The notes under the pieces: model-generated
Databases searched by the model: none
Told to the model about the DNA's origin: nothing
What the model saw: the letters and a program-made list of their open reading frames with translations, nothing else
From: a bacterium
GTDB taxonomy: Bacteria > SZUA-79 > Acidulodesulfobacterales > Acidulodesulfobacteraceae
Assembly: GCA_021795355.1 (NCBI GenBank)
Contig: JAJYPL010000002.1
Coordinates: forward strand, 1-64,000
Length of the DNA stretch: 64,000 nt
Direction of reading: 5' to 3'
Shown here: positions 1 to 7,973 of the stretch, one piece after another
How positions within the stretch are numbered: the first letter of the stretch is position 1
Layout of the letters: every line of letters starts with the position of its first letter
Position numbers and translations under genes: made by a program

Positions 1-41
1 TTCTTGAAAATTCAATTATTTATCCTCCGATTTTTTTAAAT

Positions 42-78
42 AAAAATACCCCAATAAATTTAATTTATTTACTGGGGT
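42..78 (-). terminator. Probable rho-independent terminator downstream of the cold-shock gene
   Basis: On the minus strand ACCCCAGTAAAT...ATTTATTGGGGT hairpin followed by ATTTTTATTT; about 130 nt after the csp stop codon. Confidence 0.55.
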
Positions 79-210
79 AAATGATTTTAAAACGGTATGC
101 TTTTATTCGCTTGCTAACTTATATATTATAATTTTTATTATTTTTTTTAATTATATTATTTTTAATGCAAGTGGCGCGCATACTCCGCTTAAAACGATAA
201 ACTAGGGGGA

Positions 211-414
211 TTAACCCTTGGTTACGTTGACAGCCTGCGGTCCTTTTGCACCGTTGGTGATTTCGAACTCTACTTTCTGTCCTTCCGTTAAGGTTTTAAA
301 ACCGTCCTGCGAAATTGCAGAATAATGAACAAAAACATCAGGTCCGTTTTCCTGTTCGATAAAACCAAAACCTTTACTGTCGTTAAACCACTTCACTTTC
401 CCTTGGTACCTCAT
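211..414 (-). CDS. cspA: Cold-shock protein, CspA family
   Basis: 67 aa with [14 protein letters not shown] and DVFVHYSAI (RNP1/RNP2 motifs); SD AAGGAGAAG upstream. Confidence 0.95.
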   Translation of the reverse strand: MRYQGKVKWFNDSKGFGFIEQENGPDVFVHYSAISQDGFKTLTEGQKVEFEITNGAKGPQAVNVTKG

Positions 415-520
415 ACTTAACTTCTCCTTGAATCTTAAGCCGCTGCTTTAATAACGACGGCTTGTAAATTAATAATATCGGCTTTTATCTAAACAACTAG
501 ATAAAATAACCGTAATACAA

Positions 521-549
521 AGTTTAAACTACTGTATAAATAATGTCAA
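521..549 (-). promoter_or_regulatory. Sigma70-like promoter for the csp gene
   Basis: Minus strand TTGACA (544-549), 17-nt spacer, TAAACT (521-526); implies an approximately 100-nt 5' UTR. Confidence 0.5.
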
Positions 550-558
550 GCTATTTTT

Positions 559-1323
559 TTAACTGTTATTTTTAACGCCGTATTTCCTTTGGCGGACGAC
601 TTCATATGCGGCGACCGCAAAACTTACGGATGCGTTAAGGGAATTAACACCGCGTTCCATCGGAATTTTTAAAATCCTGTCGCAGTTTTCAGCAGTAAGA
701 CGCCTTAAACCGCTGCCTTCGGAACCTACGACCAATGCTAACGGCAGGTTAAAATCCATATCGTATATAGTATCCTCCGCATCTCCGGAAAGACCGGCTA
801 CCCATATGCCTCGCTTTTTTAAATCCGCTATAGTTCTGGAAATATTTACGACGCGGACTACGGCGACGTAAAATAAGGCTCCCTGGGAAACATAAGCTGC
901 CGAAGAAGTTATGCCGACGGAATTTGCCTTAGGTATTATAATCCCGGATACTCCTGCTCCGTTCGCAGTCCTGATTATTGAGCCGAGATTCTGAGGGTCG
1001 GTTATTTCGTCCAAAATTAGATAAAACGGTTTGCCGGTGTTTTGTTCGGATTTATTTAATAAATTTTCATAATCCGATTCAGGATATTCGGCAACGGCGG
1101 CTATGCCCTTTATGAAAGCTTCCTTGCCGAATTCCTGCAAGAATGAGGCATCTTTTTTTGAATAAATATTTATATTTTTATCTTTTGCGATATTAATAAA
1201 GCTTTTATCCGCTATGACGCTTTTGTACTTTTTTTCGGCTATATAAACGCTGACGCCTTTTTTAATACTGCCGGAAAGAATTGCTTCCCTGACCGTATTT
1301 ACGCCGTAAACTATTAATTTCAT
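559..1323 (-). CDS. rlmB: TrmH/SpoU-family rRNA 2'-O-methyltransferase (RlmB-like)
   Basis: SpoU motifs LDEITDPQNLGSIIRTA, VVGSEGSGL, IPMERGVNSLNASVS. Confidence 0.9.
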   Translation of the reverse strand: MKLIVYGVNTVREAILSGSIKKGVSVYIAEKKYKSVIADKSFINIAKDKNINIYSKKDASFLQEFGKEAFIKGIAAVAEYPESDYENLLNKSEQNTGKPFYLILDEITDPQNLGSIIRTANGAGVSGIIIPKANSVGITSSAAYVSQGALFYVAVVRVVNISRTIADLKKRGIWVAGLSGDAEDTIYDMDFNLPLALVVGSEGSGLRRLTAENCDRILKIPMERGVNSLNASVSFAVAAYEVVRQRKYGVKNNS

Positions 1324-2156
1324 ATTTTTTGCGTATTAACGTTGTTTTTTATATCGGCGCAAATTTTATCCAACGCATCGGCGGGATCGGCGGCTCCGGT
1401 TATTTCTCTGCCTATTACTATATAATCGGCTGCGGCGTTAAAAGCCTCGGAAGGCGTCATAACTCTTTTCTGGTCGTCTTCTGAATTATTAGCGCAGTTC
1501 GTTATTTTATTATCGCTTCCGGTTTTCGTTCTTATGCCGGGCGTTACGGTTTTAAAATCGTTCCCGAACGTTTTTTTTATATTTATCGATTCGCGGCCGG
1601 AACACACTACGCCGTCCAATTTTGAAATTTTAGCCAGCCGGGCTAAATGCAGGGCTAAACCCGAAGATATGCCTTCTTTGCAAACGCCGTATTCATTGCC
1701 TTTTCCTTGCATAACTTCTTCATAATCATTATAATCGTAAAAAATCCGATTTATATCGCCGTCCGAAAGGCTGGTCAAAACCGTAACCGCTATAATATCT
1801 ATATGCCTGCCTGCATCTTCGGATGCTTCGTCGGCCGCTTTTTTTGCGGCGGACATCATTTCCGTTCCACCTGAAGCATGCACGTTTATTATATCTGCGC
1901 CTACTCTACCCGCCGCTTTTACCGCTTTATAGACGGTATTCGGAATATCGTGGTATTTAAGGTCTAAAAAAACTTTACACCCGCGTTCCTTGATAAATTT
2001 AACGCTTTTTTCTCCGCAAGAGGTAAAGAGTTCGAATCCGACTTTATAAAAAAAAGCTCTTCCTTCAAGTTTATCTAATAAATTTTTTACCGGTTTTAAA
2101 CCGTCGTAATCTAAAGCAATTATTATTTTATCGTTGAAATTTACGGAATTCTTCAT
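1320..2156 (-). CDS. pyrF: Orotidine 5'-phosphate decarboxylase
   Basis: IALDYDG, FLDLKYHDIPNTV, TPGIR, QKRVMTPSEAFNAAADYIVIGREIT; contains extra inserted segments. Confidence 0.92.
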   Translation of the reverse strand: MKNSVNFNDKIIIALDYDGLKPVKNLLDKLEGRAFFYKVGFELFTSCGEKSVKFIKERGCKVFLDLKYHDIPNTVYKAVKAAGRVGADIINVHASGGTEMMSAAKKAADEASEDAGRHIDIIAVTVLTSLSDGDINRIFYDYNDYEEVMQGKGNEYGVCKEGISSGLALHLARLAKISKLDGVVCSGRESINIKKTFGNDFKTVTPGIRTKTGSDNKITNCANNSEDDQKRVMTPSEAFNAAADYIVIGREITGAADPADALDKICADIKNNVNTQKI

Positions 2157-3497
2157 TTAATTTAATTTAGCGCCTGTATTCTTAATCACGTTCCAGCTTT
2201 TTAACAGCTCGTATGCAAACCTGAATTGATTATCCTTTTTGAAATAAATGTTAAAGGTTTTATATTTATCCTTCTCCCTGTTTGCTATATTTTTGCTTTC
2301 GGGATTTTTAAAATGATGCATCAAGTCGACTTCCCTTAGTTTTCTTAAAGGTTTTACGAATATGAAATCTTTAGAACTGTGAACGTAAAAATTAGGTATT
2401 ACGCCGGTATCTTGAACTGATACCCCGTTCGGAAGAAAATAAAAAGCCGTGGTAAGCCCCATGCCGGCATCGTCGGGCAGCGTAAATATCGTCTGAACCG
2501 AACCTTTGCCGAAAGTTTTAGTGCCTACTATTATTGCGCGTTTATGCGCCTGTAAACTGCCCGAAGTAATCTCGGCGGCGCTTGCCGTTCCGGCATTAAC
2601 CAGCACGGCTATTGGGTAATCCGGCTGTATTTGGTTTCCCAAAGCATAATATTTTACGTCTTGAGATTTTATTCTGCCTTTTGTATAAACTATAACTCCG
2701 CTCTTTATGAAATCGCTGCATACTTTTACGGCTTGATTCAACAATCCTCCGGGATTATTCCTGAGATCCAGGATAAGCCCTTTAATGCCGTGCTCCTTAA
2801 TACTTATAATCTTCAAAGCCTTCAAAAGCTGAGAATTAGTATGCTCCTGAAAACTTGAAATTCTGACGTAACCTACATGATTTGGAAGAATCATATAGGT
2901 TACGCTTTTAAGCATTATTTTTTCTCTCGTCAATACGAATATTTTAGGTTTTTTAAATCCCTTTCTGTTTATTAAGAGCGTAACCGAAGTCCCGACTTTT
3001 CCGTGCAAAAGTTTAACGGCTTTCATGATATTCATATGATAAGTCGAAATACCGTTAATTTTTTCTATAACGTCGCCTGCTTTTATTCCTGCGTTTGCGG
3101 CAGGAGAACCGTCTATAGGCGAAATAATAACGACGTATCCTTTTCTGACAGATATTTTTACGCCTATGCCGGTAAATTCGCCGGACGTTTCAGATTTCAT
3201 CTGCCTGAATTCGCTTGGAGTAAGAAAATAGGTGTGGGGGTCAAGGGTGGATATCATGCCTTCTATCGCCCCGAACATAAGTTTTTTCGACGGCTCTTTT
3301 TTTATATAGTCGTTTTTTATCAATGCGTAAACTTTTGAAAACAACCTTAAATTTTTAACGGTATTTGAATCAAATTTTTTAACGGCTGCTTTATGTCCGG
3401 CTTTTACGGCGGCATAAACTTTTACGCAATTTACGGAAACCGATAAAATAAATAATATTGAAAACAAAAATATTATGCGGTATTTTATTTTAGCCAT
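2157..3497 (-). CDS. ctpA: S41-family carboxyl-terminal processing peptidase with PDZ domain
   Basis: Signal peptide, PDZ (GIGVKISVRKGYVVIISPIDGSPAANAGIKAGDVI), catalytic NAGTASAAEITSGSLQ...GTKTFGKGSVQ. Confidence 0.92.
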   Translation of the reverse strand: MAKIKYRIIFLFSILFILSVSVNCVKVYAAVKAGHKAAVKKFDSNTVKNLRLFSKVYALIKNDYIKKEPSKKLMFGAIEGMISTLDPHTYFLTPSEFRQMKSETSGEFTGIGVKISVRKGYVVIISPIDGSPAANAGIKAGDVIEKINGISTYHMNIMKAVKLLHGKVGTSVTLLINRKGFKKPKIFVLTREKIMLKSVTYMILPNHVGYVRISSFQEHTNSQLLKALKIISIKEHGIKGLILDLRNNPGGLLNQAVKVCSDFIKSGVIVYTKGRIKSQDVKYYALGNQIQPDYPIAVLVNAGTASAAEITSGSLQAHKRAIIVGTKTFGKGSVQTIFTLPDDAGMGLTTAFYFLPNGVSVQDTGVIPNFYVHSSKDFIFVKPLRKLREVDLMHHFKNPESKNIANREKDKYKTFNIYFKKDNQFRFAYELLKSWNVIKNTGAKLN

Positions 3498-3508
3498 GCT
3501 TCACCTCT

Positions 3509-4267
3509 TTATTTTATTACTTGGAATATTATACCGCTGCTGCGGGATTTATTTTTTAAATTCTTAATTAATTTTATAACTTTACGTTTTAAAAGTCTAT
3601 TCTTTTTATTATCCCTGCGCATATTCCCGGGTTTTTTAGACAGGTAGCCGTTATAATTTTTATCATTATTTATTTTTAACGACTTCATATACATATTTAA
3701 ACCGGTTATCAGTTGTTTTAACCTTTTTTTTGAACGTTTTATGCTGTTAATGTCGGCGACAAGACTGTTTTTTTCGTTTTTTAAATATTTTTTTAAATGT
3801 AAAAATTTATTTTTCCGTTTAACAAGATGCAAAAGTTTTCTTTCTTCTTTTTTCAGTAAAATTTTTAACTGGTAATTTATTATAAAAGCATTGCTGTCGT
3901 CTTTAAACGAAATTATTCCGTCTAATCGATACTCTTTATGGATAATAAAAATTTTTTCGGTTAAATCCTTTATTAGCAAACCGTATTTATTTATTTTCTT
4001 TTTTATTTTTTTTATATGCTTTTCGTCTTTTCTAATCTTTTTTTTCAGGCTGCTTACGGCAGAATCTCTGCGGGATATTTTAGAAGATATTAAGGATAAT
4101 TCTTTTTTATAAAATGTAAGGCGTTTAATTACGGATCGGTATTTCAAACGCGTGTTTATATTTGACTTAAATGCAGCGAAACTATTGCGGCAATAATAGG
4201 AAAGCGGTACCGATAGAAATATGACAAGAAAAAACAATAGCTTATTATTAATAATAATTTTCTTCAT
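3509..4267 (-). CDS. Secreted or membrane-anchored coiled-coil protein, EnvC-like N-terminal region only (no M23/LytM domain)
   Basis: N-terminal hydrophobic segment then Lys-rich heptad-like coiled coil; sits directly upstream of ctpA, a common position for EnvC-like genes. Confidence 0.55.
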   Translation of the reverse strand: MKKIIINNKLLFFLVIFLSVPLSYYCRNSFAAFKSNINTRLKYRSVIKRLTFYKKELSLISSKISRRDSAVSSLKKKIRKDEKHIKKIKKKINKYGLLIKDLTEKIFIIHKEYRLDGIISFKDDSNAFIINYQLKILLKKEERKLLHLVKRKNKFLHLKKYLKNEKNSLVADINSIKRSKKRLKQLITGLNMYMKSLKINNDKNYNGYLSKKPGNMRRDNKKNRLLKRKVIKLIKNLKNKSRSSGIIFQVIK

Positions 4268-4272
4268 CTATA

Positions 4273-4323
4273 AAAATAAAATCCAGCCACCATTTTCATT
4301 TAACGCATTAAAATGATAGCTGG
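4273..4323 (-). terminator. Rho-independent terminator of the first Lys/Ala-rich lipoprotein gene
   Basis: Minus strand CCAGCTATCATTTT...AAAATGGTGGCTGG hairpin followed by ATTTTATTTTTAT. Confidence 0.7.
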
Positions 4324-4343
4324 AGAAATTTAAATCTTTAGCC

Positions 4344-4568
4344 TTAGCTTTTTGCTTTTGCGGTTTTTGCAGCTGCTTTTTTAGTTGCTTTTTTGGCTGC
4401 TTTTTTGGCTGCTTTTTTGGCTGCTTTTTTAGCCGGTTTTGCAGCTTTTTTGGTTACTGCCGGTTTTGCCGCTTTTGCCGGAGCCGCTGCTTTCTTTGCG
4501 CAACCCGAAAATGCAAAAGTCGATATGACTAAAAACACTCCTAAAACTAATACTGTAAGCTTTTTCAA
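4344..4568 (-). CDS. Small Lys/Ala-rich lipoprotein (paralog 1)
   Basis: Signal peptide with lipobox FSGC, then KKAA repeats; strong SD AAAGGAGGTG and consensus promoter upstream. Confidence 0.8.
   Translation of the reverse strand: MKKLTVLVLGVFLVISTFAFSGCAKKAAAPAKAAKPAVTKKAAKPAKKAAKKAAKKAAKKATKKAAAKTAKAKS
4372..4431. repeat. Tandem repeat, 5 x 12 bp (gctgcttttttg-like)
   Basis: gctgctttttta-gttgcttttttg-gctgcttttttg-gctgcttttttg-gctgctttttta, coding for AAKK-type repeats. Confidence 0.9.
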
Positions 4569-4633
4569 ATTTTATCACCTCCTTTAACATTTTTATTCTA
4601 TTTTTAGTGAAGAATTTTGTCAAGAAAAATTTT
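4527..4633. repeat. 107-bp perfect direct repeat, copy 1
   Basis: Identical by eye to 6512-6618; spans signal-peptide codons, SD and promoter. Confidence 0.9.
4595..4623 (-). promoter_or_regulatory. Consensus sigma70 promoter, lipoprotein paralog 1
   Basis: Minus strand TTGACA-17 nt-TAGAAT. Confidence 0.75.
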
Positions 4634-4702
4634 GACTGCAATAACAATTAGTTTATTCATTTTAAAGAATGGAATTTTATATCAAGATTAAAGCGGTTCA
4701 AC

Positions 4703-4735
4703 AAAAAGGGCTCACGGCAAATAGCCTGTAAGCCC
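4703..4735 (-). terminator. Rho-independent terminator downstream of the 4876-5883 gene
   Basis: Minus strand GGGCTTACAGGC...GCCGTGAGCCC followed by TTTTT. Confidence 0.7.
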
Positions 4736-4875
4736 CAAATTGTAGGTTTAATAAGAGTTTAATAAATTAATAATATGTTTGACTTTTTCTATTATGCGCA
4801 ATGACTTTCGTAAAATATCACTATTTTTAAAAAAATTGCTGACGCACCAAAAGCATCGCCTGGCCATTATCTTTA

Positions 4876-5883
4876 TTAATATGCAAGTCCGTATAAAATC
4901 ATCTGCTTAAGAGATCCTTGAATGGAGCCGGGCATACCCATATGGGTCATAAAAGCCATCATGCCTGCATCTGCGAAATAATATTTCATTCTCCACATTT
5001 CTCCAAGTATAGAAACATCGGTATAATTTCCTGCCCTGTATATAAGTATTTCAACGGGATAAGACGGACTGTGGTCTATTCCCGGAAACTTATCCGAGGA
5101 AGTAGCTCTTGCGCCGCTGTCTATTTCTATCGAATGTCTTTCCGTTGAGCTTCTAGTGACGCCTATTTCTATAAATCCTATAGAAGGCTTTTCTATCTTG
5201 TAAACTAAATGCCATCCGCCGTTATTACGCCCTATACCCTTTAAAATTAAATCGGCTACTCCGAGCAGATTTGAATCGGTGCTTCCGGAATAGTTGGATA
5301 TCTGATCGACGCTTCCAGGGAATGAGCCTCCGCCTATTCCGCCCGGAAACCTTCCTGCCCTCATAGGTCCGTACTGGCTGTTTGACGGCGTTCCGCCTAT
5401 CGCTTCTCTTATTATGCTTTTCAAATAGTTATTGACTTCTACTGCATAAGCTACATAAGAATTACCCGAAAAAGTCCTTGCCAGCGCAGGCAAATTTACC
5501 ATACTCACGACTACTCCCTGATTCGGCGTAGTATAAACGGCTATCCTTAAAGGCAGTCCAAAAGCTCCAAGAGGATAGTTCCCGTTATCCGCCATATATT
5601 TATCGTAAACACCGTTGGCTGCAACTATAACCGTTGAATGATAAGAGTCTCCCGACGGAAGCGAAGTGTTAAATCTGCCTATAACCGTCCAATTATGAGC
5701 GTTCAAAGCGTTTTCTACTTTTTGCGTTACGGATGAAATGCTTCCGGGAACATTGACGGCAACCTTAGTAAACACCCCGTAATCAGCAGCAAACACGCTG
5801 TCGGCAATTAAAAAAACCGATAGAAACGCAAAAACTAAAAAAAACAAAAATTTTAACTCAAACAATTTCATAGCTTTTTTCAT
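4876..5883 (-). CDS. Secreted protein of unknown function with possible DUF302-like repeats
   Basis: Clear signal peptide (FLIADSVFAADY); segments such as VTQKVENALNAHNWTVIGRF are reminiscent of DUF302 but assignment is weak. Confidence 0.6.
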   Translation of the reverse strand: MKKAMKLFELKFLFFLVFAFLSVFLIADSVFAADYGVFTKVAVNVPGSISSVTQKVENALNAHNWTVIGRFNTSLPSGDSYHSTVIVAANGVYDKYMADNGNYPLGAFGLPLRIAVYTTPNQGVVVSMVNLPALARTFSGNSYVAYAVEVNNYLKSIIREAIGGTPSNSQYGPMRAGRFPGGIGGGSFPGSVDQISNYSGSTDSNLLGVADLILKGIGRNNGGWHLVYKIEKPSIGFIEIGVTRSSTERHSIEIDSGARATSSDKFPGIDHSPSYPVEILIYRAGNYTDVSILGEMWRMKYYFADAGMMAFMTHMGMPGSIQGSLKQMILYGLAY

Positions 5884-5929
5884 TACTTTTCCTCCATTTT
5901 TTTAAAATGTTAATAAAATGATAAATTAA

Positions 5930-5958
5930 TATTTATCATAAAATGTTTACTCTGTCAA
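5930..5958 (-). promoter_or_regulatory. Sigma70-like promoter for the secreted protein gene
   Basis: Minus strand TTGACA-17 nt-TAAATA; GATAAAT...ATTTATC inverted repeat overlaps the -10. Confidence 0.6.
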
Positions 5959-6244
5959 TTGATTATTTTAGGTATGAATTATTTTGGGTATTATTGCTTT
6001 TTAATAATTTTTAAATTTAAAAATTTATTTCTTAGCTTGGTAAGTTTATAAATTTAGTTTCTTTCTCCCGTAAAAGCATCTCAAAGCTGTATGATAATTT
6101 ACAAGGAAGTTTTTTAATCGAATAATGAAAAAATAATAAATTAACGCAAAGGTATTATTTATGTATTATAAAAATTTTTTAGATTTTAAAAAGTAAGCGG
6201 ATAGACAAAACATCTGCGGCTGTATTAAAAATAAGGATTAAATC

Positions 6245-6282
6245 CCGCTTCCTATGCCGGTTTGTATTTGCATAGAAAGCGG
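6245..6282. terminator. Strong hairpin downstream of lipoprotein paralog 2, possible terminator
   Basis: CCGCTTCCTATGC...GCATAGAAAGCGG stem; U-tract is not immediately adjacent. Confidence 0.45.
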
Positions 6283-6307
6283 TCTAAAAATTTTAAATTT
6301 CAAAACA

Positions 6308-6553
6308 TTAGCTGTTTGCTTTGGGAGCTGCCGGAGCTTTAGGGGCTGCAGGAGCTTTGGGAGCTTTGGCTGCCGCTTTTTTAGCAGTAGCTTTAGCAGC
6401 TTTAGCTTTGGTTGCCGCTTTTTTAGCAGTAGCAACAGGAGCTGCCGGAGCTTTAGGAGCCGGTTTAGCAGTCTGTTTTTTTGCGCAACCAGAAAATGCA
6501 AGCGCCGATACGACTAAAAACACTCCTAAAACTAATACTGTAAGCTTTTTCAA
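6308..6553 (-). CDS. Small Lys/Ala/Pro-rich lipoprotein (paralog 2)
   Basis: Signal peptide MKKLTVLVLGVFLV and lipobox FSGC as in paralog 1; KAPAAPKAPAAPK tail. Confidence 0.8.
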   Translation of the reverse strand: MKKLTVLVLGVFLVVSALAFSGCAKKQTAKPAPKAPAAPVATAKKAATKAKAAKATAKKAAAKAPKAPAAPKAPAAPKANS

Positions 6554-6618
6554 ATTTTATCACCTCCTTTAACATTTTTATTCTATTTTTAGTGAAGAAT
6601 TTTGTCAAGAAAAATTTT
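6512..6618. repeat. 107-bp perfect direct repeat, copy 2
   Basis: Identical by eye to 4527-4633. Confidence 0.9.
6580..6608 (-). promoter_or_regulatory. Consensus sigma70 promoter, lipoprotein paralog 2
   Basis: Minus strand TTGACA-17 nt-TAGAAT, identical to paralog 1. Confidence 0.75.
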
Positions 6619-6640
6619 TATTGAAAAAAATGTATAATAT

Positions 6641-6660
6641 ATTATCATATATATGATAAT
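6641..6660. promoter_or_regulatory. Perfect 20-bp palindrome immediately upstream of the thiE ATG
   Basis: ATTATCATATATATGATAAT, downstream of a TATAAT at 6633-6638. Confidence 0.6.
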
Positions 6661-7320
6661 ATGAAAACTCTTAATTTTCAAATAATAACGAAAGATTTCG
6701 CTTTTGAAGAACGCTTTGAATATCTTAGCGAAATAGCCTGGGCGGCGGCCGGAAGTTCGGCGGACGTATTGCAGTTAAGAAATAAAAATATTTCATCGCG
6801 CAACCTTTACGATTGCGCAGTTTTTTTAAAAAAAAAGCTGGATAACTTAAATAACGGGAGCAAAACACTGCTCATTATAAACGACAGACCGGATATCGCA
6901 TACATTGCAGGAGCAGACGGAGTACACGTCGGACAGGAAGATTTCCCTGCGGATAGAATTAAGAAATTTTTTCCGAATTTAATAGTAGGCGTCAGCGCTG
7001 AAAACGTAAAACAGGCGGAAGCGGCGCAAAAAGGCGGAGCCGATTATATAGGCGCCGGACCGGTGTATCAGACCTCTTCCAAAAAGGACGCTGGAGACGC
7101 AATGGATAAAGAAATTTTTAAAGCAGTCTGTTCCTCCGTCGATATACCCGTTATCGCAATAGGCGGCATTACGGAAGACAATATAGAAGAACTTGCGGAA
7201 TTGGGAGCAGACGGAGCAGCCGTAATCGGCGCGGTTTCAAATGCAGACGATCCGCTGTCGGCGGCAATAAATTTTAGAAAACATATCGACAAATTTTTAA
7301 AATATAGAATAAGAAAATAG
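6661..7320 (+). CDS. thiE: Thiamine-phosphate synthase
   Basis: LLIINDRPDIAYIAGADGVHVGQED, VGVSAENVKQAEAAQKGGADYIGAGPVYQTSSK, VIAIGGI. Confidence 0.93.
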   Translation: MKTLNFQIITKDFAFEERFEYLSEIAWAAAGSSADVLQLRNKNISSRNLYDCAVFLKKKLDNLNNGSKTLLIINDRPDIAYIAGADGVHVGQEDFPADRIKKFFPNLIVGVSAENVKQAEAAQKGGADYIGAGPVYQTSSKKDAGDAMDKEIFKAVCSSVDIPVIAIGGITEDNIEELAELGADGAAVIGAVSNADDPLSAAINFRKHIDKFLKYRIRK

Positions 7321-7331
7321 AGGATTTATAT

Positions 7332-7973
7332 TTGATAGAATTCAGCCACGTTTATAAAAATTACGATAAAAATTATATTTTAAGAGACTTAAATTTTACC
7401 GTAAATAAAGGGGAATTCATTTTTATTACCGGACCTTCCGGAGCAGGTAAAACTACTACGCTAAAAATGCTTATAGCAATGGAAAACCCTACACACGGCG
7501 CGGTAAAATTTATGGGAACGGAGCTCAACGATATCAAAAAAAGCGAGATACCGTTTTTAAGAAGAAAAATAGGATTTGTTTTTCAAGACTTTAAGCTGCT
7601 TCCGAAAAGAACGGTATTCCAGAACGTAGCGCTCGGGCTTGAGGTTTCCGGCGTCTTCGGAGACGTTATAACAAAAAACGTTTCGGAACTGCTTAAAGCC
7701 GTCGAACTTTATACAAAAAAAGACGAGTATCCGCTAAGCCTTTCAGGCGGCGAACAGCAAAGGGTCGCCATTGCAAGAGCGCTTGTACAGAATCCGCAGG
7801 TCCTGCTTGCGGACGAACCTACCGGAAACTTAGACGAGGAAACTTCTAAAATCATAATCGATATAATAAAATCTTTCAACAATAAAGGCACTACGGTAAT
7901 GCTGGCTACTCACGATAAACATCTAATAGCTGATACGGGCAGGGCAAGGGTAATTGATATCACAAAAGCTTAA
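7332..7973 (+). CDS. ftsE: Cell division ATP-binding protein FtsE
   Basis: Walker [25 protein letters not shown], followed by an FtsX-like gene. Confidence 0.93.
   Translation: MIEFSHVYKNYDKNYILRDLNFTVNKGEFIFITGPSGAGKTTTLKMLIAMENPTHGAVKFMGTELNDIKKSEIPFLRRKIGFVFQDFKLLPKRTVFQNVALGLEVSGVFGDVITKNVSELLKAVELYTKKDEYPLSLSGGEQQRVAIARALVQNPQVLLADEPTGNLDEETSKIIIDIIKSFNNKGTTVMLATHDKHLIADTGRARVIDITKA

Noticed and set aside
4393-4587. Plus-strand ORF MAAFLAAFLAAFLAGF... and similar Ala/Phe/Leu-rich ORFs at 6321-6572 and 6254-6517
   Set aside because: Antisense readings of the Lys/Ala repeat lipoprotein genes; repeats keep several frames open. The minus-strand frame has signal peptide, lipobox, SD and promoter.
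6238-6501. Minus-strand ORF MHFLVAQKNRLLNRLLKLRQLLLLLLKKRQ
   Set aside because: Out-of-frame reading of the same repetitive gene, without an SD.
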